Assembly: GCA_965153355.1 (NCBI GenBank)
Contig: OZ231126.1
Coordinates: 86,304,001 to 86,368,000 of the forward strand
Source of the DNA: Flaccisagitta enflata
Taxonomy: Eukaryota > Chaetognatha > Sagittoidea > Aphragmophora
Direction: 5' to 3'
DNA: 64,000 nucleotides
Positions 57,164 through 64,000 of the stretch are shown here, in pieces. The notes under the pieces were generated by a model. It ran no database searches. It saw only the letters and a list, made by a program, of their open reading frames with translations, and had not been told where the DNA came from. The position numbers and the translations under genes were made by a program. Position 1 is the first letter of the stretch. The number at the start of each line of letters is the position of its first letter.

Positions 57164-57742
57164 CAGGGTGTTTCATGCCAAATTAGATATAAGAAAACGA
57201 TGGCATTCTGCTTCTAAAAGTGCAAAAATAGATTTGAAAAAAGATTCAAAGAGCATACAAACTCCGGTTTTATGAGTCTGGGTCAAATATTCTAGCCACA
57301 ACATTAATCTGAAGTGAACTAAGCATTTAGAGGAGAAGCTTTTTGGATATGATTGTGATGCTGAAAGCTTTTCTTTGAATTGCTCTCATTTCTAAACGGC
57401 TTTAGCCACATTTGCCAGATTGATCTCAAATTAAAGAAAATTTGATAAGCTTGAAGTTGGGACCAATCTGGCATCTGTAACTTAAGTCGTTTAGAAATGA
57501 GAGCAAAAAAAAAAAAAAAAAAACTTTCAGAATCAAAATCATGTTCAAATTGTTTCTCCTCTAAATGCTCAATTTATTTCAAATTGATATTGTGGCTACA
57601 ATATTTGACCCAGACCCATGAAATTTTTACACAAAAAACCGGAGCTCATGTGCTCTTTGAATCTTTTTTCAAAATTTTTTTTGCACTTTTAGAAGCAGAA
57701 TGCCATCGTTTTCTTATATCTAATTTGGCATGATACACCCTG
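57164..57742. mobile_element. 579-bp palindromic MITE with TA duplication
   Basis: CAGGGTGTTTCATGCCAAAT and ATTTGGCATGATACACCCTG are the ends, flanked by TA. Arms are complementary for nearly their whole 280-bp length. The inner arm TGCCAGATTGATCTCAAATT is shared with 22716-23293, and CGTTTAGAAATGAGAGCA is shared with the Tc1-like element at 55730-56330. Confidence 0.88.
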
Positions 57743-57744
57743 TA

Positions 57745-58195
57745 ATAGATGTATTACAATAAACAATGATTGATGAGGATATCTCTTCACCTCTCTGTCA
57801 CGGTTTTTGGCCGACCACCATGACTTTCCCTCCTGAAAATATAAGTTACCAGAGATCTCCTTTCATTTTCTATATCTATAGGTAACATGTAGTTTCTTTT
57901 GTTCATCGCGTCAAGGCGCGTCAAGGCGCGAGATGAAATGATAACAGATTTGACCTCGTCATGTTTTTGAGATTATAAGCGTAGCTTGCTTTATTTACCG
58001 CGGCCTGGTTTGGCCACAACAACCTTTTGTTAGAAGCCCCAACATCTCTGGGATTTATTGGACAATTTAAAAAAAAAAATATATCTTGTGATGGCAATAG
58101 GTATAAATAACAAAAATTCCTTGTTCTGGAACATTTTCATGCCCTTGTCATTGCTTTGGCGTGCTAGGGGTCAAGGTAGTCATTTCCGACATGGT
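57745..58195. other. Unassigned stretch
   Basis: No gene or repeat recognised apart from a short direct repeat GTCAAGGCGC. Confidence 0.35.
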
Positions 58196-58299
58196 TTTTA
58201 GTCGCGTGCACGCGACTCTACAACCCGCTCCGTCCGTTGGTCCGTTGGTCCGTCCGTCCGTAACACTTTGCTTTTTTGCGTCGTTTTTGGTCATTTTGG

Positions 58300-59410
58300 G
58301 TCGTCTGGAGTTATTTTGAGTCATTTTTTTGTTGTTTTTGGTCATTTTTGGTTGGTTTCAGTCATTTTTGGTCATTTTTGGTCATTTTTGATCATTTATG
58401 TCACTTTGTTCATTAAAGTCATTTGTGTCATTTTTGGGCATTTAATGTAGTTTTAAGTCATTTTAAGTCATTTTGGGACATTTCAGGTCATTTTTGATCA
58501 TTTGACATGGTTTTTTGGTTTGTTTTGGTCATTTATGTTTTTTGGTTTTTGGTTTTTTTTTTTGGTTTTTTGTTTTTTTTTTTGGTTTTTGGTTTTTTGT
58601 TTTTAGTTTTAGGGTTTTTGGTTTCTTGGTTATTGGTCATTTAACATGGTTTTTTGGTATGTTTTGGTCATTTATGTTTTTGTTTTTTTGTTTTTTTGTA
58701 TTTTGTTTCTTTAGTTTTTTGGCCTTTTGGTCATTTTTGGTCATTAAACATGGCTTTTCGATATGTTTTGGTCATTTTTGTTTTTTTGTTTTTTTGTTTT
58801 TTGTTTTTGGTTTTTTTGTTTTTGGTTTTTTGGTTTTTTGGTTTTTGGTCCTTTAACATGGTTTTTTGGTATGTTTTGGTCAATTATGCTTTTGGTTTTT
58901 TGGTTTTTGGTTTTTGGTTTTTCTTAGGTTTTTGGTTTTTTGGTTTTCTGGTTTTTGGTTTTTGTTTCCTAGTTTTTTGTTTTTTTTTCGCTTTTGTTTT
59001 TTTTTGTTTTTGGTGTTTGGTTTTTTGGTCATTTATGTTTTTTGGTTCTTTGGATTTTGGTTTTTGGTTTTTTGGTCATTTATGTTTTTTGGTTTTTTGG
59101 TTTCTGGTTTTTGGTTTTTTGTGTTTTTGGTTTTTGGTTTTTGTTTTTTGGTTTTTGGTTTTTTGGTCATTTAACATGTTTTTTTTGTTTGTTTTGGGCA
59201 TTTATGTTTTTTGTTTTTTCGTATTTGTTTTTTTTGTTTTTTTGTTTTCATTTTTTTGGTTTTTTGGTTTTTTGATTTTTTGGTTTTTTGTTTTTCTGTT
59301 TTTTGTTTTTTTTGGTTTTTTGGTTTTTTGATTCATTGGTCTTTTGGTCATTTATGTTTTTTGGGTATGTTTTGGTCATTTATGTTTTTTGGTATGTTTT
59401 GGTCATTTAT
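58300..59410 (+). repeat. TTTTTGG/GGTCATTTTT low-complexity array
   Basis: GTCATTTTTGGTCATTTTTG units grade into GGTTTTTTGGTTTTTGG, with an interspersed TTTTGGTCATTTATGTTTTT motif every 100-200 bp. The long aromatic-rich frames here are artefacts. Confidence 0.95.
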
Positions 59411-59412
59411 GT

Positions 59413-59722
59413 CATTTCAAGTCTGCTTGTTTAAGTCTGCTGGTTTAAGTCTACTGGTTTAAATCTACTGGTTTATGTCTGCTGGTTAAAGTCTGCTGGT
59501 TTTAGTCTGCTGGTTTAAGTCTGCTGGTTTAAGTCTGCTGGTTTAAGTCTGCCGGTTTAAGTCTGCTGGTTAAAGTCTGCTGGTTAAAGTCTGCTGTTTA
59601 AAGTCTGCTGGTTTAAGTCTGCTGGTTTAAGTCTGCTGGTTTAAGTCTGCTGGTTTAAGTCTGCTGATTTAAGTCTGCTGGTTTAAGTCTGCTGGTTTAA
59701 GTCTGCTGGTTAAAGTCTGGTT
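59413..59722 (+). repeat. 14-bp minisatellite (GTCTGCTGGTTTAA)
   Basis: About 22 copies of GTCTGCTGGTTTAA with few substitutions. Confidence 0.97.
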
Positions 59723-60186
59723 TAGTCATTTTTCATTGATTGGGTTGATAGAGTTGATTAATTTGACTCAATAACAAAAGTGGGTGGGTTTCCATGGCCT
59801 CCAATACCTCATTAAGCTGATTTATTCATCATTTCAATCTAGTCAACTAAATCATTTTATTCATTTCCTATATTTCTCCCTATTCAGTCATGTTGATTAA
59901 AAAGATACAATGAGGAGTCAAGTCAATTCAGTTTTTTTTGTCTCGCACGTGACTTATAGGTGTTGGCCTTGTTTTCTTGCAAGCTCCATGAAACTTTGCT
60001 AATGTTACGTTTCTACTTTTAAAGAGTGAAAAACATTTGTCTGCATATTTTCAGATGTTGTGATATTGTTTAAACCCAATATTGACTCATTTTTACTGGA
60101 TTAACAGCTTTATGAGCTTAGAATACAAAAAAAGAGAATTTTGAGAAAGATAAGTGAAAAATACTGCTAAAATCCCTTACATTCAC

Positions 60187-60797
60187 TACCTAGCTCATAT
60201 GTTTATCACCTCACTTATCCGTCATTATCTCCGTTTCAAATGATACTTTTTAAGCAAAAGTGGTGAGATTCTGAAACTAGAGCAAATTTCCAATCAAAAG
60301 CCGCAAACCCTGTTTGATTATCTCTAACCGTTCAGAAATGACATGCAAAACAAAATTACTTCTTCAAATCTAAATGGCGAAAAAATGCAAACACAAATGC
60401 GGAATGTTGCGGTTGATGGGGGTCGGTGATATGGCGCATTGCGCCTCTAAAACCAAGCATTGGCACATCAAATACAGCGTCAAGCCTTCCCTGGTTGGCC
60501 TGAAAATAGTCTGGACGCTATCCCATCAAGTACCTGTGGTCTCAAATGAAGTAGCATCAATGCAAAGAGCCATATCTGCTGGAGGACTGAAAATGATTGC
60601 CCACAAGGTCTAGAGGAAGGTCTTAACATCCTACTTCAAATCTCTCTACAAAAGTATGCCAAGGCGAACGTAGGCATTGGTTGATGCCCAACATGGTCAC
60701 ACTAAGTATTGAACATATTTGTGACGTGTGATTGCATTTTTTATTGAATAAATTGACTCAATCTCAAAAAGGTGATAAACTTTTGAGCTAGATAGTA
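60187..60797 (+). mobile_element. Second deleted Tc1-like element
   Basis: CTAGCTCATATGTTTATCAC, then CTCAC, at the left is the inverse of AGGTGATAAACTTTTGAGCT at the right. Length of about 610 bp and retained transposase tail resemble the element at 55730. Exact ends are within a few bases. Confidence 0.75.
60374..60712 (+). pseudogene. Tc1 transposase C-terminal remnant with two in-frame stops
   Basis: One frame of 113 codons reads MAKKCKHKCGMLRLM, IKYSVKPSLVGLKIVWTLS, a stop at 60611, SYFKSLYKSMPRRT, a stop at 60671, and ALVDAQHGHTKY plus TGA. The tail FKSLYKSMPRR and HTKY are typical of Tc1 C-termini. Confidence 0.75.
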
Positions 60798-60799
60798 GT

Positions 60800-62100
60800 A
60801 CCTAAATTGTATAAAGTTTCAACCAAATCAATAAAAAAATTTTCTTTGTACAATGGGTTACCTCAATAGAGTGCTCAAAAAATCTTTTTTTTTTTGCTCA
60901 TTCCGCTCAGTTTGCTCATTTCTATTCCAATCAAATATAACTTTTTATCTTTATCCACAATATTACATGTCCATTTTAGGCCAAGAAAATCGCAATTAGG
61001 TCGGGGAAAGTCGTCCTGAGCCATAGCATTCTCAATTCAGGACACCTTAAGCTACATTGTGGCATAGATTTCATGTTGTGCTTTCTTGTGCGATTTTTTT
61101 TGTCGTAGAGTGAAAATCTCGTGAAAATAAGGTCAAATATTTGAAAATAATGAGGAAATTTATCAGTCCTAAGTATAGTAGTTTTTTCAATTTTCTAGCC
61201 ATTGAGATCTTAATGAAGGGATCTAATCCAAGAATGGAGATTTCACAAGCTTTTTCCAATTTTCAACTCTAAAAATTATTAATTTTTTTTTAAATTTTGC
61301 GGATTTCATGAGAGAGTCCACTTATGGCGCTTTTTTTCACTCAAAAATGCCATAAAAATTAGCCATATGGACTGGTAATGTATGCTCATATGTTACTTTG
61401 ACTGTTCAACATAGTTTCAGCCAAATAACAGAGATGAAGATTTTCACCCAAATACTCAACAAGCCACCTAGCCCAATCTATAGCCCACAGTGCAAAAGGC
61501 CGATGTCCTTAAGAACACAGGGGTGAATTTGCATACGTCCATGGTAGGCTTGAGATTCAGTGATTCACCAAAAAACGGTGGAGTGATTGCCAATTTCCAC
61601 CGATTCGGTAATTAGGATTTTCGCGTTTTCACCGTTTTCCTCATCCCTAGCCCCAAGCTGCTCTTTTCTTCAATTAACATTGAAAGTGCACATGCTGTGA
61701 TATTGCCGAACACAGAATTTCAAGGGGAAAAAGGCCCACACAAATATCTCAGAATTTATGGTTGATAGGGCAATAAGGAAACAATGTCTGTTTTTCTACT
61801 CAGCGTGAAAAACACCATCAATACTTTTTTATTTGATGTCATCATCAATCTACATTCGTATTGGGTCTTGCGGTTTATAGCTGTGGGACAATTTTAAAAA
61901 TTTTTTGTGTTATCAAAAAGAAAGAAAAAAAGAACTAAGAAAAAGACGAAGAAGAAGAATAAAAAAGAAAGACAGACAGACAGACAGACAGACAGAGTTA
62001 AACAGTCAGTCAGAGGTGCAAGTTCATGAATTCACCAAGTAACGAACAGCAAAACTGGAAATGATTTATTGTACTTTGATCACTCTCCCACCCACAAGTA
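60800..62100. other. AT-rich stretch without recognised gene
   Basis: Short frames only. A (GACA)n tract lies at 61970-61995. Confidence 0.35.
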
Positions 62101-62347
62101 TTGAGGCTGGCCGTTGCTCAGCGGCGTAGGAGAGCTGGATTTTTTAGGACTTCCACCTACTAACTAGTGTCCGACAAATTTAGTGTCCCAACAGAAAATA
62201 ACATGTAGTTTTTCATAAAACAGTAAAAAATAGATGTTATTATCATACTCATGTTTTCCCTTATTGCTTTTAAGTTACACACTACTGAAAATTAAAGCTT
62301 TGAAAACACTGTATTAATCATTGAACTAAGTAAGAAAACAGCAAAAA

Positions 62348-62354
<7 letters not shown>

Positions 62355-62425
<71 letters not shown>

Positions 62426-62460
62426 AGAGAAAGAGAGAAAGAGAGAAAGAGAGAGAAAAG
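62355..62460 (+). repeat. GA microsatellite
   Basis: (GA)n with AAAGAGAG interruptions. Confidence 0.95.
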
Positions 62461-62728
62461 AAATTAAAAGAAATTGAAAATTCTCAAAGCTTAGAATCTG
62501 GGCTTCGAGAAAAAGTGCTAACTCTAAATTACAAGATTTTCCTTTGCGTTTTGAAGGTGAATGGGAGAACTTGATCAGGAATTTAATAAGAGTGCAATAT
62601 TCCACGACCTGTCAATTTCAATCTCTACTCTCACTTGGGCCCTATTATTATTATTATGATTTTTTTCTGATTACGTCTATCTATCAGTCTGTGTCTTTGT
62701 TTACTTTTTTCTTCTACTTTTCAACTTT

Positions 62729-62795
62729 TCTTGTTTGTCTGTCCGTCTGTCTGTCTGTCTGTCTGTTTGTCTGTTTGTCTATCTGTCTGTCTTTT

Positions 62796-62870
<75 letters not shown>
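62729..62870 (+). repeat. GTCT and CT microsatellites
   Basis: (GTCT)n at 62729-62792 followed by (CT)n and a T-run. Confidence 0.95.
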
Positions 62871-63231
62871 CTCTTCTTCTGGTGTCCCGACAACTTTGGT
62901 GTCCCGACAACAGGGACTTCCATGGAAGTCCCGGAAGTCCCATCTCCTACGCCGCTGCCGTAGCTTCAGTGCAGCAGGGTTGTTTCGGCCATGGTGCAAA
63001 ACAGAGCCCGTTTTACTTTTGGCGCATAAAACTGTGCGATATGGAAATTGACGGAGCCAGAAACTTTTTTTCCGTCCAATCTCCACTTTTTCTTTTTTTC
63101 TTTTTTGGATTAATTGGTCCGAGGGCAAGCTAACTACCCAACGAAATCGGTGTGTAAAATTCAGCAACATCAACACGGTATTTTTTGGAATATGATTTTC
63201 AAGCGGACATTAAGATTTTTTTCAGGGCGAA

Positions 63232-63560
<329 letters not shown>

Positions 63561-63786
63561 TAAAAGCGGGGATGTTGACGAGGGGGAGCGTAGCGGGGCA
63601 AGAAACTTGTCGTTTTAAACTTAACAATTTTTCCATCTTTCATCATTGATCAGGGTCTGAAGTAGAGCAACCGACCATCACTTGTGAGACCGCGAACTAG
63701 GTGGACGATGTCCGAACTAAAGAGAATTACTGAAGAAAACCAAAAGCAAGTGCAGAATGCAACAAGCAAAATGCTCGGTTTGAGAA

Positions 63787-63968
<182 letters not shown>

Positions 63969-64000
63969 GCGGACAGACCAAGACACAAGGCACAAAATGT

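Larger units (their letters stand above)
58196..59977 (+). mobile_element. Giant HINE-like element swollen by two internal arrays
   Basis: 5' TTTTTAGTCGCGTGCACGCG, then ACTCTACAACCCGC and (GTCC)n. At the far right are GCACGTGACTTATAGG and TGGCCTTGTTTT, a 9 of 10 inverse match of the 5' stem and the family 3' end. Between lie the TTTTTGG-type and 14-bp arrays. The pairing of the two ends supports one insertion of about 1.8 kb. Confidence 0.6.
62110..62975. mobile_element. Foldback-like element with inner GA and CT tracts
   Basis: AGCGGCGTAGGAGAGCTGGA, GGACTTCCACC and AGTGTCCGACAAATTTAGTG on the left are the inverse of TGTCCCGACAACTTTGGTGT, GGAAGTCCC and ATCTCCTACGCCGCTGCCG on the right. Arms of about 80 bp are diverged. 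The interior has (GA)n at 62355-62460 and (CT)n at 62802-62861, which are themselves complementary. Confidence 0.55.

Noticed and set aside
58515-59462. Aromatic-rich frames (VFGFLVF type) resembling membrane proteins
   Set aside because: Translation of the TTTTTGG array; no charged loops or start context and several frames open in parallel.
56000-60712. Intact autonomous Tc1 transposase
   Set aside because: Both Tc1-like elements are about 600 bp and keep only the C-terminal end; one has two in-frame stops.

Overview
The window is animal nuclear DNA, most likely from an invertebrate. Coding sequence is split by GT/AG introns, one gene is a metazoan-type tandem protein tyrosine phosphatase, and almost everything else is repeat-derived. 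I cannot name the species. No rRNA, tRNA, operon-like gene order or bacterial feature was seen.

Two protein-coding genes are supported. On the plus strand (exons between 16218 and 25969) there is a predicted signal-anchored protein with a class I SAM-dependent methyltransferase-like C-terminal half. On the minus strand (55454 down to 53353) lie the last three exons of a receptor-type tandem tyrosine phosphatase. Its first domain is catalytically intact and its second has a degraded signature. Its upstream exons were not found. A weak candidate exon pair sits at 63232-63412.

The rest is a dense, nested landscape of non-autonomous elements. (1) About 25 to 30 short elements carry a 5' hairpin, a GTCC/GTCT-type microsatellite, a GGGCAGGGGC core and a 3' hairpin ending in TTGTTT. 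They resemble the Helentron-associated (HINE/DINE-1/Pearl-like) class. (2) hAT-like elements occur at 26279-27009, 28922-29640, 40921 onward, 41208-42416 and 45214-46739, two of them with perfect 8-bp target duplications. (3) Tc1/mariner and pogo-like MITEs and eroded Tc1 transposase remnants are at 18366, 20454, 22716, 55730, 57164 and 60187. (4) Several foldback elements have long arms, including a 2.4-kb one (34121-36480) and one whose arms contain telomere-like repeats (20020-21560). (5) There are many satellites and microsatellites: an 82-bp satellite (2955-3878), an 870-bp AAC/GAC array (9253-10120), 19-, 14-, 10- and 21-bp minisatellites, and long GA/CT, CA, GAAA and TTC tracts.

The most interesting signal is a recurring rule across unrelated element families. 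Short motifs that pair with each other, or recur inside an element, differ between copies but change together. In the HINE-like family the 5' stem (for example AGTCGCGTGC, AGTTGCGGAC, AGGTGCGAC, AGTCGCTGGC) is matched both by the other side of its own hairpin and by an inverted copy near the 3' end. Similar concerted swaps are seen in an hAT family (GAGCCCG versus GTGCCCG) and in a foldback family (AAGAAC versus AAGCAC). Several HINE-like copies are joined directly head to tail, as expected of rolling-circle products.
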